A stretch of 64,000 bases of DNA from Homalodisca vitripennis (GCF_021130785.1 NC_060208.1:49602501-49666500); one strand, 5' to 3'. Positions 25,276 to 39,609 are shown, counted from the stretch's first letter. A program made the numbers and translations. Notes: generated from the letters alone by a model not told the origin.

Positions 25276-27904
25276 TCAATCAATCAAATAAATTTATTTT
25301 CAAAAACAAATTTCCAACACTTGTACATGTTAATGCATGAAAATTGACAGCACATAGAACAAAGTCTGTGCGTGCTGTCCAGTTCAAATCTAGAATGTAC
25401 AAAGTATAAATAATAAAATAATAAATGCTATATATTAATGAAAAATAAATAAATAAAAACAGAAATGAACTAAAGGAAACTTTAAATAAAAAATAAAAAC
25501 TTGACAGTCTATACATAATTTAAAGTATAACATTTAATCAAAATCACACACAAAAAATTCTAGAATATGCTGTCTTAGCACGCATTTAAATAAAACACGG
25601 TAAAAACAAATGAAGATGGACAAACAAAAAATACATTCAGAGACGATGACGCACGGATGACAGTAATGAGTGGAAGTTAATGACTGTATCGGTAAAGTTA
25701 GTAATAGCAACGATTTCGTTGTTTTCATTGGTAACGGTAAGTGGGGGAGAGGAGGGCCTCAGCACCGTCCGGACCGATCATACGAAGCCAGGCAGTGACC
25801 AGCCGCTTGAAGCCACTAACAGGCTCGTCCTGCAGGTCCCTTATCACAGAGGGCAAGTGTCTGTACAGTGTGTTGGCGATATAGTATGCGTTAGTGAGGT
25901 TAATAGACAGTTTAATTAAAGGGACCTGCAAGCCCACACTCACAGCGTTTCTTGTAGGGTAACTGTGAACAATAGGGGTGAGGACGGCATCTTTATGAGA
26001 GTAGGTGTAGACCAGTACAGTCCTAATAAATAACTGCCTAATTTTAAAAATATCAGTCTCCATAAATAACAGAGTAGATGAATATTGTCTTTGTTTATTA
26101 AAAGCTGCATTTATTATTGATTTTTGAATAACATTTAATGGTTCTAATGTAGTTTTGTAGGCCCCCCCATGCGATGATACCGTATTGTAAAATGGACTGT
26201 ACATACGCAAAGTAAACTGTTTTTAACTCATTATAATATAGAGTTTGGCCTAATTGACGAAATATATAGATTAATTCCCTTAATTTGGACTTTATACAAT
26301 TAACGTGAGGTTCCCACTTGAGTTTTGCATCAATAATTACACCGAGATACTTGTACTGGTCCACCCTCTCTATCAGCTGGCAATCACATGCAGTATTGAG
26401 AGAGTCACCGCACGAGTGCAGCAGCAGCCGCAGGTCCGCAGGTGGCCCGCTCGCAGCGCGTAGTGCGATCGGTAAACACTTTGTTTTACTGACATTCATA
26501 GTTAACATATTGTCAGAAAACCATTTATGTATTAAATTTAATTCTTGGGAAGCAGTTTCATATACTTCATGCCAAGTTTTTTCGCTATGAATTACCACTG
26601 TATCATCTGCAAACAGGAGTAGTTTTCCTGTGAGATTCAGTTTATCTAGGTTATTTATATACACTAAACATAATAAAGGACCCAACGTGCTTCCCTGAAC
26701 CACTCCATAATTTACTTCCTGAGGTTCACTGCTAATATTATTTATACACACAACTTGGTTTCGACGGCTTAAATAACTTATGAACCAATTTAAGGCCATC
26801 CCTTGGACTCCAATACATTCAAGTTTACTAAATAACAAATTTCTATCTGTAGAATCGAAAGCTTTGGCTAGATCAATAAAAAGAAGTAATGATTTATAAT
26901 TTTCTTTTAAAGCGTCTATTATAAGTTTATTGATTTCAAAAAGGGCGTCAGAAGTATTTTTACCTGGCCTAAATCCAAATTGAGATTTTGATATAATATT
27001 ATTTATTTCAAGATAATTTTGAAACTGAGATTTTACGCTCTTCTCCAGTACTTTACCGACCGCACTTAGCAGTGAAATCGGTCTGTAATTGTTCATATCG
27101 GATTTATCATTAGACTTAAACAAAGGTATTACTTTGGCTAATTTTAATTTGTTTGGGAAAACTCCTGAGGTAAAACTGAGATTGATTAAATGTTTGATCG
27201 GTGGTAAAAGATTCTTAATATTATTTTTTAAATCAAATGTAGGAATTTCATCGACCCCGGGAGCAGAGCCACCGCGTAATCCGGCAACGCATCTCTCCAC
27301 CTGGCTGTCTGTGACCGGCATTAGCCGGAACACATGATCGGTTCTATAGGCGGCATCATCCACGAGGGGCGGGTCGGCGGACTGCGGCAACTTCTTTGCT
27401 AAATGTGAACCTACATTAGAAAAGAAAATATTAAAAGAGTTTGCCACAGCCTTAACTTCAGCGCCCCCATGATCTGAAGCCTGCAGGAAGTTGTGAATGG
27501 GGTTTTGGATCGTGCCCCACCGCTAATTTCATTGATAACTTTCCAAAACATTTTTGGACAGTTCGATGAATTTGTAATTTTTTCTCTATAATAAGCTGCC
27601 TTTGTCTTTTTTATCTCTTTCGCCAAGTTATTCCTATAAGTTTTAAAATAATTTTTGAGCGTATCATTAAATGGTTGCCTTTTTAAAGTTTTACTAAGTT
27701 TGTCTCGTTTTCTGATAGATTGAATTAGATTTACTGTTATCCACGGTTTAAGCTTTTTGTTGCGCGTACTGTTTCTTTTCGGTTTAAGAGATAAATTTTT
27801 AGATCTTCAAGAGATTGTATAAATATGTTACAGCAGACGTTAACGTCTTCCTGCTGCAGCACGTGGTCCCATGACTGCTCCCCCAACAGTTTCTGTAGTA
27901 GCTC
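25276..27904 (-). mobile_element. CR1/Jockey-type LINE, copy 1, 5' part missing
   Basis: The minus-strand LINE abuts the 53-bp array. Its 3' end carries a short (ATTG)n-type tail (CAATCAATCAATCAAATAAA on the plus strand), a 3' UTR of about 450 bp and most of ORF2. The element stops abruptly at 27904, the tandem-unit junction, instead of running on to ORF1 as it does in copy 2 (43821-49671). The truncation is therefore a breakpoint or assembly join, not ordinary LINE 5' truncation. Confidence 0.9.
25725..27904 (-). pseudogene. LINE ORF2 reverse transcriptase, copy 1 (broken)
   Basis: The longest frame, 26098-27447, holds the RT domain. In order it shows NNYRPISLLSAVGKVLEKS, SQFGFRPGKNTSDALFE, FIDLAKAFDSTDR (first catalytic Asp), [13 protein letters not shown] and FADDTVV (catalytic DD, codons at about 26603-26613), then the thumb region YGIIAWGG. 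The frame changes at a C7 run near 26162; the C-terminal part (AYKTTLEPLNVIQK... to SPTYRYQ) is read in 25725-26210. Upstream, a 7-bp difference from copy 2 at about 27503 and a one-base loss near 27770 break the region before RT. The endonuclease domain lies beyond the junction and is absent. It is not functional as assembled. Confidence 0.92.
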
Positions 27905-28014
27905 AAATCAATCCTTTGTTAATAAGGAAACAATGCATATGAGTTTAGTTACATTAATTACAGTTTTGTTTTTAATGAAACTCTTTTAACAATAGCGGTT
28001 TAGTGTAGCACTAA

Positions 28015-28018
<4 letters not shown>

Positions 28019-28060
<42 letters not shown>
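28019..28060. repeat. (TA)n microsatellite
   Basis: Counterpart of 9418-9486 without the AC part and shorter. Confidence 0.9.
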
Positions 28061-28062
<2 letters not shown>

Positions 28063-28534
28063 GAATGTTTGTGTGTTTGTCCTTTATGGAATCGTAAACT
28101 ATTTGACCGATCATTATGAAAATTTGTGTGTAGGCTATATGTATTTTTCCACGGAGAAGGTTTATAAGCTATGCCCATTGATGTAACTCACCACCAGGCG
28201 GCACTGCAAAAGATACGTTTTCTAAGCGCCTGCACATTATAAACTGCAATTACGAGACATATATTATTAAACAGCAAAACACTATTTGAGGTCGCTAAGT
28301 TTTGATGTATATTTGTCTTTCAAATACATTTCTGGTTGAACTTAAATCTTGATTGTTAGACCACTTTATAATAAAGTACATGTACGTGTACAATACACTT
28401 TTGACAGATTTTCTTGATCGGTAAATCAAGGCAAACTCTACGTCGGCGTCGGAAATATAATTCATTGAACCAGGAGTGCTCATACACGGGCAAAGCTTAC
28501 GAAAAGCGTGCGAAGCCGCGGGAAGCAGCTAGTA
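28061..28534 (-). mobile_element. short ACTAGCTG element, copy 2
   Basis: Tandem copy of 9487-9958 with a few substitutions and small indels. The minus-strand 62-codon frame is preserved here with one amino-acid change, which over so short a divergence says nothing about function. Confidence 0.6.
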
Positions 28535-31500
28535 GTATATAAATAATTAAAATATGTTTTATAGTACCGCTTCTAGATGTAAAATAGTAATGTATTGCTT
28601 CGTTGCTGCCAAATAGAGTGATAATGAACTAAATGATATCATGGGGGTGATATCAGTGGTTCCGATTTTCTATGGAAATTTTGCATACGAACTTAATAAT
28701 TATTAAAACTTTAAAATTTACTTCCCTTCACGTTGATGTTGACTCACAAGCGGGCGTCAGCATCTTGGCTCGACAGTTCAGCTGTAGTAGGAAAAGTTAA
28801 GATTAGTAGACTCGAATTCTAAAACATGAAAGCTGGAAACAATCGAAGTTATACTCATAGTTAAAAATCAAACTCAGAAGCGAAGTTAAACTCGCCTAAA
28901 ACAAAATCACAATGGTGTTAGCCATTTATCGAGACAACAAAAGCAGGATCACACTATTATCCATATTAATCTGCCAAATAAAACATCAACCAATGTAAGT
29001 TACTTTACTATTTACAACTTTACTTTATATTACATTCAAAACTAGATGTCTCGCATGAACGGGCTAATTTACTATACGAAAATAAAAATTTTACTTATGC
29101 CAAGGACATCGCATATAACTTATATTAACGAGTAGCAGGGTTACGAAAATATGTATTATATAAAATACAACTAAATAACGGTACAATCTCAGCAATGTTT
29201 ATAGAACAAGTTAGAAAAAATATAAGGCATATCACTAGTTTAGAATCCAGATTTAATTATCTACTCAACTCATGCAGCAGTTTAATTAAGTATCTATTCA
29301 CATATTGAATTTACGTATATTTCAAAGCATTATATTCAAAATTATGACCACTTTAATTCAAAGTGGTGGATTGGAACTTTATTTCCTTCTAATGGTAAAC
29401 GGAAGAAACTACAAGAAATTTACTTACCTAATAATGTCATCTGCACTTTGTAAATGTAACACTATATTTAATGATAAAATAGCTTGACCACCTTTGGTAT
29501 TTTGTCATTCTTATATTAAATCCCACTCTGCATATACAGCTAAATCATACAGTAATAGGCAGTAGATGCATCCCTGTTTGTTAGATGAAGCCAACCAGAT
29601 TTTTCAATTCATATGTCCAAGTAAAAATTGGAAAATCGAGACAGTCTTTCATTTTATCCAAACATGCGTAGTCCTTCTAGTTCCAGTAAAGAAGGCAGTT
29701 TTCTTGTAATATATTTTTTTTCAGAATACATCAAACATTTTTAGTCGTGTATGATTAACATTTTTTGAGAAAGGATTTAATAGATTTTAGTTTTTGATTT
29801 TTATCTTTTTCAAAAATAGTACATTAATGCTATTATACAACAATCCTTAATTTGCCTTTTTGTAGTGAACGATAAGGCTTTTTAAGGTTCAGAATTCATT
29901 TTCCATATAATATTTTCCGAATGCGAACTTTAAAAGCTCAGTATTTTGTTTAACAAGCGATATTCAAAGTTAACAAGTTGTGTTAGGATTCTAGTAAACA
30001 GAAAGATTTTGTCCAACAACATTAAACATCTGTACTTATTGTGCGACAAGCCATGACTTTGTTTATGATGCATGATATTATTCATACTTAAAAATTTATA
30101 TTATTGAATTTAATTTAATACTAGCTTGTTGATATTGAATACAGATAGAAGAAATCCACGCAGAGTTTATAGTTTGTAATTATGACTGTAATTCATAAAA
30201 ATCTGGAAAATTGAAATAGATATGAATAAAATCATTTAAATTAAGATAAACTTAAACAATGGATTCAAACTGCGATTTCATTTATAAAATTAATGTTTTT
30301 TTTTCATAAATATATAGATGCCAAATCTTCTAGACTCAGCCAGACGTATGTAAGGTACAGAAGCCCAGATCGGAAGTCGTCCCCAGGGTACGTCATTTCC
30401 TGAGGGCGGAAGTATGGTGTCGCTCTAAGAGACTTATTTGACCAATGTATCTAATATAGTATGTCCAGTAAAGTATGCATCTTTATATATAATATATTTA
30501 ATTGAATTCTGTACAAGAAACTATTATAACACATATATAATAGTTACAGGCAAGGGCAGTTCATAAGAATTTATTTATTTAATTATGTTAATCAGTATTA
30601 AATATTTAGTTCGTGCATTAATAAAGTTTCACGTTTACTTATCTCATGTAAGTTTAAAAGTGAAAGTTCTATAAATAGTGATTTAGTGACATGGATAATA
30701 ATCAGGATGTGTATATAGCCCCCTCCTCCAAACAGACTGCAGGGTTGATCTACTAACGACCGACTAGTACTGGGCTCAAGGAGGCTTGCCGATATTTTGC
30801 CGTCTAATAATTATTGAGAAAATGGCACTTGTCGCATGTTATGTACCTCTTGTGCTATAGCGTGAAGAATTTATAAGAGTGCTTTAATAGCTAATATTAA
30901 TTTCGGGAACACTTCCGCAAAACAGGTAATTACATTAACGATTGACAGTACTTACTTAATGTATTCCACATTACTGTTTATTTCATTCATAGAGTGTCCT
31001 CCCAAGTAGAAAATATTTATTACTGGAGCTAAGAACTTTGTGATAGGATTTTATAGTCACAGAAATTGATTTATTAAACGTCCACTATTTGAGTGCTCCA
31101 AATGCAAAATATCACGTTTTAACTTTTCTCTTAATTGGAAACAATAATAGTAGCTCAACTTGGGCCAAAGTCTCTTGTTATGTTATGGGCCAACAAGTTA
31201 TAAGTATTTGTTGAGAATCACAGAAAGGGCAACTACTAAACAACATAGTACTTGACGTTACTTGCTAATTATAATAATATTAGTGTTAATAAAAGGTTCT
31301 AATGTGACGTTTTATGTTTTAAATTTAGTATAATACGGTTTGTTGAAAAGTTAAAATAATGTTTGATCGAAAATATACTGAAACTTGTAAACTGAAACGA
31401 CGATCATGTTTATATAATTTTAATTACAGTATTAAATTTATTTATTTACGATTGAGAAATCGTATGGTTAATGTTAAAATTGAATTCATTCCATTTAAAG

Positions 31501-33681
31501 ATGGAAAAGCTGCATACTGCCTACCACGTATATGGTGGTACCACTTGTATATATGGTTACAAATTATAGAATAACCAAATATATCATCGGTTGAAATTAC
31601 GTACGTTTCAGTTTTACATATATCATTTTAGTTTTACTGATTAAATTATAATTTTATAACTACTCTTTGTGAGTCCATAATGATCTGGGGGAATAACAGT
31701 AAGGGTTGAGAAATATAATTAACTTTTGCTAAACCTCTCACTATTATTGTATTTAACGTACAAGATTTAAAATAATTTAACCTAACAATATATTGTCAGA
31801 GCAACGACAGTGAAAGCTGATGTGAGTTAACTACTGCTTGAATTAATTAGAAGTGAAGAGGGCTCTACAGTGTCGGGAGGGGTGCAAGTTCCCCAATTAC
31901 TTTCTGCAACAAAACTGGAAATGTCATTTACAGCATAGAAATCTTATGAGTATTCTTAATTAGTGCTTTACCTACAGTATTAGTATAAAAGCTATTATTT
32001 TGTCTTACACAGATTTTATGCGGAAAAGGGTTCTTGAACATTTTTGACATAGACAATCATACATAATATATTTTAAATTTGTGGGGGTAATGTTTACTAA
32101 AGCAAATACAAGTATATCTCATATTCAAATATTGAGAGCAAAATAAATAATATTGATAATGTTTTTCCCTTGGATATTGGTCGAAAATTACTTATTTTTG
32201 ATATCATTTTCCCTATGCAGAAAGGGTTTAACCTATATTTCCCTTTCTCTTAGATAATGGCCTCGAAGGGACTCTGATTGTTACATTTTTAGCACCTTTT
32301 AGTAAATTTTCTTTTATTTCAGGTGAATTTTGATTTTTTTATTCGAGTTAAATAGGGTTATGTGTTATTTTTAATTGGTTTCCGTTACGGTCAGTGTTGT
32401 AATAGTATTCATGGTCTGATAAAATGGATTCAACTGCAATTTGGGTTTGCATAGCCTCATCATTGGGATTACTCACGATCAGACCCTCCGTCATGTCAAG
32501 TCCGGTCAGAACAGGTTCATGTGAAACTATGTGTGCTTAATTTGAACCAAATGTTAAGCTACAAGAATGGATTGAATTAATTAAATGTTGTTAGTTGTAA
32601 GATAAACAGGTAAAATAAGAGAACTACATTTTTACTTTACTCGATACTAAAAGCACAATATTAAAGAACAAGACGACTTTAGTGACAACACGTTCCCTAA
32701 AAACAACATTATATTTCCGAAGTTCACACGTACGAATGGAATTAATTTTTAAATTTTACAAAGCACTTGGTTTACAGGTGTTCAAGAAATTACTAAACAA
32801 AGCGCAAATCATGCATGTTACGCGGCCACTTTACATAACAAAATACAAATATTCAGAGCAATGTGAATACGATTTGTCCCCATTATGTAAAAAACAAAAA
32901 GTAAAGTGTCGGAAAGTGAAATGCATTTGCTGATATATCCAGTACATGTGTATACACACATATTATTATTATATTCGTAAAAGTTAAACTATAATTTGAA
33001 CTTCTCGTAAAAGTCTGACAGACCAAGTTGGATTATATGAGTGAAATAATAACCCTGTATAATTTGAATACTGGTAAATTAAGTGACATTTAAGCTGTGG
33101 GTGTAAAATATTTTCAGTCTTTTTATAAAAAAAATAGAAGACCATTATTCTATAAAAATAGAGAAATTTAAAGTTTAAATCAGTTGGAAGATCATGTTGT
33201 TCAAAATTAGTAACTTACGTTTCATATAGTAAAACTGATTAATAACTTCCAAAGAGAGATGAAACTCCTCTCCATAGAGATTTCAGTGTAATAGAAACCT
33301 TATTTCATGTCCGTCACTAACTTTTATACGTTAATAAAAAATAAAAAAAATAGGAATAAGACACACGATCATCCGAATGGTAGTTTAATATTATTATGAA
33401 GTTATTTCTTACTTTTATATACATTGGAGCAAATATAACTTTTACGCACAACATAATTTTCGCATTTTTACTTAACTATTGTATAATTATTCGAGCACTC
33501 TGTGCCAACATTAGGCACTGCGCCTCACAGTAGTTGAAGTATTAACTTAATGTCTTTAGCTACATTATATTAAAATGATAGCTCTTAGGTAACATTGTAT
33601 CTTTACCACATCCTGAGTGTACACAGACTAACATCGCACTATTGCACAGTTTTGATTTAATTTTTTAACTATGTTTCTATA
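28535..33681. other. unit 2 interior, no gene recognised
   Basis: Counterpart of 9959-16060. It holds the open frames 31359-31574 and 32682-32933, the second ending in a Cys/Lys-rich tail (LCKKQKVKCRKVKCIC). Both are interrupted in unit 1, by a TGA and by an A-run length change respectively. The empty R1 target is at 33508-33517. Nothing here supports a gene. Confidence 0.5.
33508..33517. other. empty target site of the R1-type insertion
   Basis: A single ACATTAGGCA occupies the place where unit 1 has ACATTACGCA, the 854-bp LINE fragment, then ACATTACGCA again. Flanks on both sides match unit 1, which proves the insertion boundaries. Confidence 0.92.
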
Positions 33682-33685
33682 TTAA

Positions 33686-34974
33686 CCCTCTGAAGACCAA
33701 CCGTCGACTTTGCCTCACTAAACCACATCTTTAGTGGTCTCGTAATTGTTAAAATCGTGTAATATATAAAGTAAGTTGTGTTATTTAATGCATTTTCAAA
33801 GTTAAGACGCTTAGAAAACATGGTCAGTGAACTAAATTGTTATTTTTTGTTAAAACAAAAAGATTATTGTAATTTAGGGAGATCTATTTTTTTTCTCGAA
33901 ATATTTCCACATATTTATTCCCCTTAGGATAAATCATAAGAATATTACAGAACCAATCTCATACATCTGCATCAACATTTACAGATGTCTACAGTTTCAC
34001 AGCCTTAATATATATTGAGTGGTGGAAGTTGATGTGATTTACCGAGTAACAGACTTGATTTTATATAGCAACCATTAATTTAAATATAATTTACAAAAAA
34101 TTCTTACAATTTACAAAAACTATAAAATATTTGAATTTCAGTTTCATTAAATGTTGCAGATAGAGTTTGAAGAGCAAACAAATCTCAGACAATTGAGACT
34201 TTACCAAGCTTTATTAAACATCGAACAAACAGTTGATGTAATTTGCTAATTAGCTCGCATTGCTGTTTAAATGTATACTTGTTATCACAAAGAAGGTTAA
34301 TGTTGATAATGTATCATTGCTCATATATTTATATATTTGGTATATTATAGGATAAAAAGCTAATTAATGCTATACATTAAGTGTGAATTTTGGGAGAGTT
34401 TAAAACAATAATACACCATCAAAATAATATTTGTTAATCAATGTCAGTACTTGACCATAGAAAATGTGTCGTGCCTGCATAATTTGCTCATTAATGGACT
34501 TACACTACAGTTACCTTCCATTATTGCTTGGCGTGAGTGTGTGTGAATAAAAATGATTAAAACTAACAAAAAATATTTTATTCGTATAATTCGCACAATA
34601 TTAGTAAAACATTAAAATTTGCTTTTTATTGTAGCTTTTATTATTGTTCATTACCATTTTATTGTTCAGGTATTTATTCTTTCAGGCTCTGGAACTTTTT
34701 TCATCATAAATCCAGGTTTTCCTTTGAAAAGCAAATCCTATCGTTTGTTATGCAATCCATCTTCCTGAGTCTTTGTTGGAATCTTTAAATTGTTTTTTAT
34801 GAAGAATTGCCATACTTTTTCGGATATATATCATGGTGCTACAGCCTGTTCGTGTAAAAAAATAGATCTCAATTACAATAGTCTTTTTCTTTTTAGCAAA
34901 AAGTAATAATTTTGTTCAATGACCATGTTTTCAAAGCATATTAGCTCTGAAAATACATTAAATAACACAACTGA

Positions 34975-35048
<74 letters not shown>

Positions 35049-35121
35049 CACGATTTTAACACTTACGAGACCACTAAAGATGTGGTTTAGTGAGTCAAAG
35101 TCGTCAGTTGGTCTCAGAGGT
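33686..35121. mobile_element. piggyBac-like element flanked by TTAA, copy 2
   Basis: Tandem counterpart of 16065-17467, with TTAA at 33682-33685 and 35122-35125. The right terminus has lost a G (CAGAGGTTTAA instead of CAGAGGGTTAA) and the right TIR is preceded by a (TA)n expansion at 34977-35047. Interior frames open in copy 1 are disrupted. Not autonomous. Confidence 0.85.
34977..35047. repeat. (TA)n expansion inside the piggyBac-like element
   Basis: About 70 bp of TA where unit 1 has only TATATATTACACG (17384). The seed is the ATATATTACACG of the inner TIR edge, so the tract grew from the transposon's own inverted repeat. Confidence 0.93.
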
Positions 35122-37690
35122 TTAATATACAAACATCTTGTATCTTGTAAGATTTGTATAACCTATTTAAAACAGCTGTAGCTATCAAAAGACAAAGTGA
35201 TGCTTTAACACTCAACGCTTTAATCTCTTATGCTTTGACAGATTTCTTTGAAAAAGGTACCGTTGGAATTGGTGTGCAAATGACTAAATAGTTGGCATGT
35301 TATGCGTATTTTTTAACTATTACAGTTTCTTTTGTAATTTGACTTAAACAAATTTAAACAGACGCCATTTTGAAACGTGTAAAATGATTATGTGAATATT
35401 TTCATTTCAAAAGGGTCTACCAAAAGTTAAAACAATTCTTAAGTTTCATAGCTTTATCTTAACTGATTCCAAAGATATAATTATGTTATAAAACATATAC
35501 AGACAGATAGACGGGAAACTAAAGGTTTTAGGACATACCTTCATACGAATTCTTTTGTTAATTTGTATGTGTAAAACAAAATTACAACATGTTGGAACTT
35601 TTACTGAACAGCCTCTATATCTTCAGACAATGTGTACAAACAGATTTTGAAGATTAGTGTAATACTGCATTTAAAAATATATCCACTAATTGGAGAACTT
35701 CAGGAAATTGAAATCTCGTTTAAACGTTCGTTAATAGTTATACGAACATACTCTTAGAGGTCTTAACGATATTATACCGAGCAAATAACAAATTATATCA
35801 AACCTTAGTTTTTATAGTTTGTATATGAACGTACATCTTACAAGTTAAATATTTTTGTAAGTAATACCTACCATGACTTTATTAATATGACACAATTTTC
35901 ATTGTCATGTGAAGTAAAAATTTGCAATTCTAGATACAAAATTACAGTTTTTAAGACAGATTTGCAACGTAATTTATTAAACATTTGGATAGTTATACTA
36001 ACGCGATAAATATATTTTGATTTCTTCTCAACGAATATGTCCTCTGTGTTTAGTAATTGATGTATAAACGATGAGGCTCATAATAACTTTGACCTAGATG
36101 GTACGATGGATTTTATAATTTCAGGTGAATCTCAACAGGGTGACAGTATGCATCTTATACAGCTCTGTAGGTATGTAATGATACACTCCTAGAGGGGCGA
36201 AACTAATTAAACCACGTATACAACCGCTCTATGCGAGAAGCTAGTTGTGGTATCCTCGTTCACTAACGTTGTCTATATAACGTCCTCTTTTATAGGTACC
36301 TTGTCGTACTTGATATAATATCAGAACTGGGATTACTTCCAGATGTTGGTAGTATGGAATATTGCATATTTTATTATAAAAAGAAATATTTGAAAAAAAG
36401 CATTATATTATTATGTTTAAGAACTAAGATGTGTGTTGTCATTCCTAAATATCTTAAAAACGATATATTAAAGGGGATGAGTATAAAGGCAAATGTAACA
36501 GGTAATATATTTGTTATTGAATATAATTCTAGAAATAAACAATATGTACAAATTACAAATCCATTTCATATCTGACTGATAAAACTTGAGAGCTTGTCAG
36601 ACGTATAACAGCTTATGCAAGAACGGTAAACATCCCAATATTCGTCCTACAACTACACCAAAGCCACAGCAAGCATTTAAATCCAGTTATATGACGGCCT
36701 TATGTTTACCTGTATGTACTGTTGTGTTTGGCTGAATTGCATGTTATATAATACGTAAGATACTTACAGGACAGAGCTTCTATATACATCATAATTAGCA
36801 GTACAGCATTATACAATGGTGTATTGTATTGATTTTATAAACATAAACTAGAAGTTTATGTTTATTATTTTAGATTTCGGCTGCGCCTGGTATTTAAATA
36901 ATATTCTATATATGGTTGGGTTGTTAAAATGTAAATAAATTTGGGAGAGTAATTATCGGCCAATTTATTTTAGTTTAGCACAACTTGTTTACGATAGAAT
37001 TGTAATTGGTTGAATGTGGGGGGAGAGTTTAGATTGTAAATGTTGGTTGTTAAAATTGAATCTTTAAATAAAATAAAACAAATTTAAGATATATAGACAA
37101 ATTGTACCAAATATAAATGGAAAGTTATATTAGAACGACATCCCTTTAGATATTTCTTTGACATATTTTTTTATTTACTTAGGAAATGAAGCTGTGGAAA
37201 CATTATACTTAGTCCTAAAAGAACTTGCTCCTGAAGAGACATGAGTTTGAGGATAAACTAGGTTGGTAGTTTAGGCCGCCTCCTGAAATTAAAGAGGAGG
37301 GATAGTGGCCACATATATCAATCATGTTACCTTGGAAGTAGGAGATGCTACTTCTGATCCAGCCTCTTCCAGTCAAGGCGGACAGGGAACAGCATTCCCT
37401 CATTTCCAGGCTTACAACAACCAAGGGGGTGCCCAGATGTAAAGAACACATTGTATTTTGCTCTACGCAGCGTAAATTAAACTGCAAGTTAAAAACCAGC
37501 CGGAAGTGAGCCTTCCTCTGGGAGTCATACTACGTTAAATAACCATTACAAGCAACAACGATAAGCCTTTAAATTATTATAGGATAATAGTATAAACAGT
37601 ACCATTAGGTATAAGACCATAATATTTATTATTTCATAATTCGCTATAGATATATTAGTTATTGTCACAACAAATACGGTAAAACAGTAT

Positions 37691-37930
37691 ACAGGGTGTT
37701 CCACGAGTAAATCCTACCAACATCTCAGGAAGTTTCCTCTCACCAAACTAATGAAAAAGTTCATATAAACATGTGTCTAGTCACGGTTTATTAGCGAATT
37801 ATGGCTAGCGAAAGATTTCGCCCGATATTCTAGGAAAGGACGGAAATAAAGCGAAACTGATGTTTTTTTATAAAGTTACGTGTCAAATGTATTAGATCTT
37901 ATGTCAAATGAACTGAAAAATGTAATACAA
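37691..37930 (+). repeat. dispersed repeat starting ACAGGGTGTTCC, copy 2
   Basis: Tandem counterpart of 20158-20400, almost unchanged. See that entry for the relative at 3780-3960. Confidence 0.5.
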
Positions 37931-39533
37931 TACGTCCTAGATCTGTAAGACCACGCATTTCTGAGTTATTAGACCAAATATGCAAAATAAGGTCTCGAAA
38001 AACATAATTTGATTAGATTTGGAGTATATTAAGTTCATTAACACACAAAATTTATAACCAAAACTTATAGATGATATAATTCTGAACATAATGATGTAAA
38101 ATAGGCCAATAACAAACAAAAGCAAAGTTAAAAAAATAATGTGTAATTAAATCATCACATACGAAAAATAAGACAGAAGATGCAGTACCTATTTATTAAA
38201 TGTGTATACTGATTAATGTGTTATTAAAAGAGAAAATTGATCGTTGGATACATCTATAGATTTAAGCCATGTTTTTAGATATGACTGAATTTTATGTAAA
38301 TATATTCATTAAAATAATGAATTCTGGAAAACGTTTTATCTAGTTCATTTGTAAAACCTGTATTGTTTATGTGGTTAAGTACCACATTTATAACTTAATT
38401 TGCCTATAAAATCAAAAGTATTATTATTATATAACAAGCTACTTGTTCTACTTCTGTCTACATGCTTTTCGTTCGTTTTTAATTTGTTGTATTTATAGCA
38501 AAAATGTAATTGAAATCTGTAAACAATTTTTATCTTTATAAAAAATTACTTTTGGAAAAAAATATGAATAAGAAGTTGTGGGTTATTATCGGTAAACATC
38601 ACACAAATGCTAGTTGTATAGAAAAAACTGTTCAATGTGTATTCAATGTTTTAAAGCACTAAATAGCTAAAACGAATGTATAACATTATCCACACAACCT
38701 GCAATAAGTTTTATTATTTGAAAATACTAATACTTGTGTTCTAACCATACTTTGTAAAAGGTGAATGTAAGACCCAAATCGTGTTTTTTTTAAGTAAATA
38801 CTTTTACTATAATATAAGGTTTCATGAGTTTGAGATGAAATAGATGAATGAAAATAAACAGTTCAATGACATAATATTGTGAGGTAGAGAGAATAACGTT
38901 ACAAATCACACTAGTGTTTCTGCTCCAGTGTATCTCCTCTGATCCTGCCTGTTAACCTACATACTAACATTTTAATCCACCAATCCCATTTCAATCTTAC
39001 AAAAATCCTGCTTTGACTCTGATGCTCACCGTAATAAACTATCTAAATATTAGTCAGGTGAATCTTTTAAGTCTAACATCAACACTACTATGTAAAAATC
39101 AAATGATGACTGATTGTGTATTAGTGTGTGAACATGAATAATTTCGGTGTCCCTGGTTAACATAAAAAAACAATTCTTACTAAGAAAATAATCTAAAGTT
39201 GAAAAAAATCCCACTTTGGTCTTTTAATATTAATTAAAAGTTCCGAAATATTAATAAAAAGAGCCTGTTAAATGTAATCAATCGTTCTGTTTTAACATTT
39301 ATTTATGACAGCATAACCATAAGTATTTATTTAATTTAATGACTATTTTTAATTTTTTTACATGTATAGTCTTGAAAGTATAGAGTAAACTTAATAGATA
39401 TAACATTTCCTGTGCTATGAATAAATAAAGTATTTATTTTAAAATATTAAATTGACTGTAAAAGTTGATCAAGCACTTGATATTTACAATTTATAGTTTA
39501 AAAGTAAAATATTTACTAAAGCATTAAATAGAA

Positions 39534-39535
<2 letters not shown>

Positions 39536-39570
<35 letters not shown>

Positions 39571-39575
39571 CACTC

Positions 39576-39608
<33 letters not shown>
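39536..39608. repeat. interrupted (TA)n microsatellite
   Basis: Two TA tracts separated by CATATACACTCG; longer than the counterpart at 22051-22097. Confidence 0.9.

Positions 39609-39609
<1 letters not shown>

Larger units (their letters stand above)
9304..27904 (+). repeat. 18.6-kb tandem unit, copy 1
   Basis: From AAATCAATCCTTTGTTAATA at 9304 to GTAGTAGCTC ending at 27904, this segment is collinear over its whole length with 27905-46464, starting at an offset of 18601 bp. The copies look alike to within a few percent by eye, with many small indels. Differences include an R1-type LINE present only here (15034-15887), no mariner at 24756, and shorter TA tracts inside the piggyBac-like element. 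The unit ends inside ORF2 of a LINE. Confidence 0.95.

Noticed and set aside
25680..25919. Plus-strand 79-codon ORF with a hydrophobic, signal-like N-terminus (also at 44230)
   Set aside because: It is the antisense of the LINE ORF2 C-terminus; the sense frame has clear homology.
32682..32933. Cys/Lys-rich 83-codon ORF
   Set aside because: The counterpart in unit 1 is frameshifted by an A-run, and it shows no recognisable metal-binding spacing.
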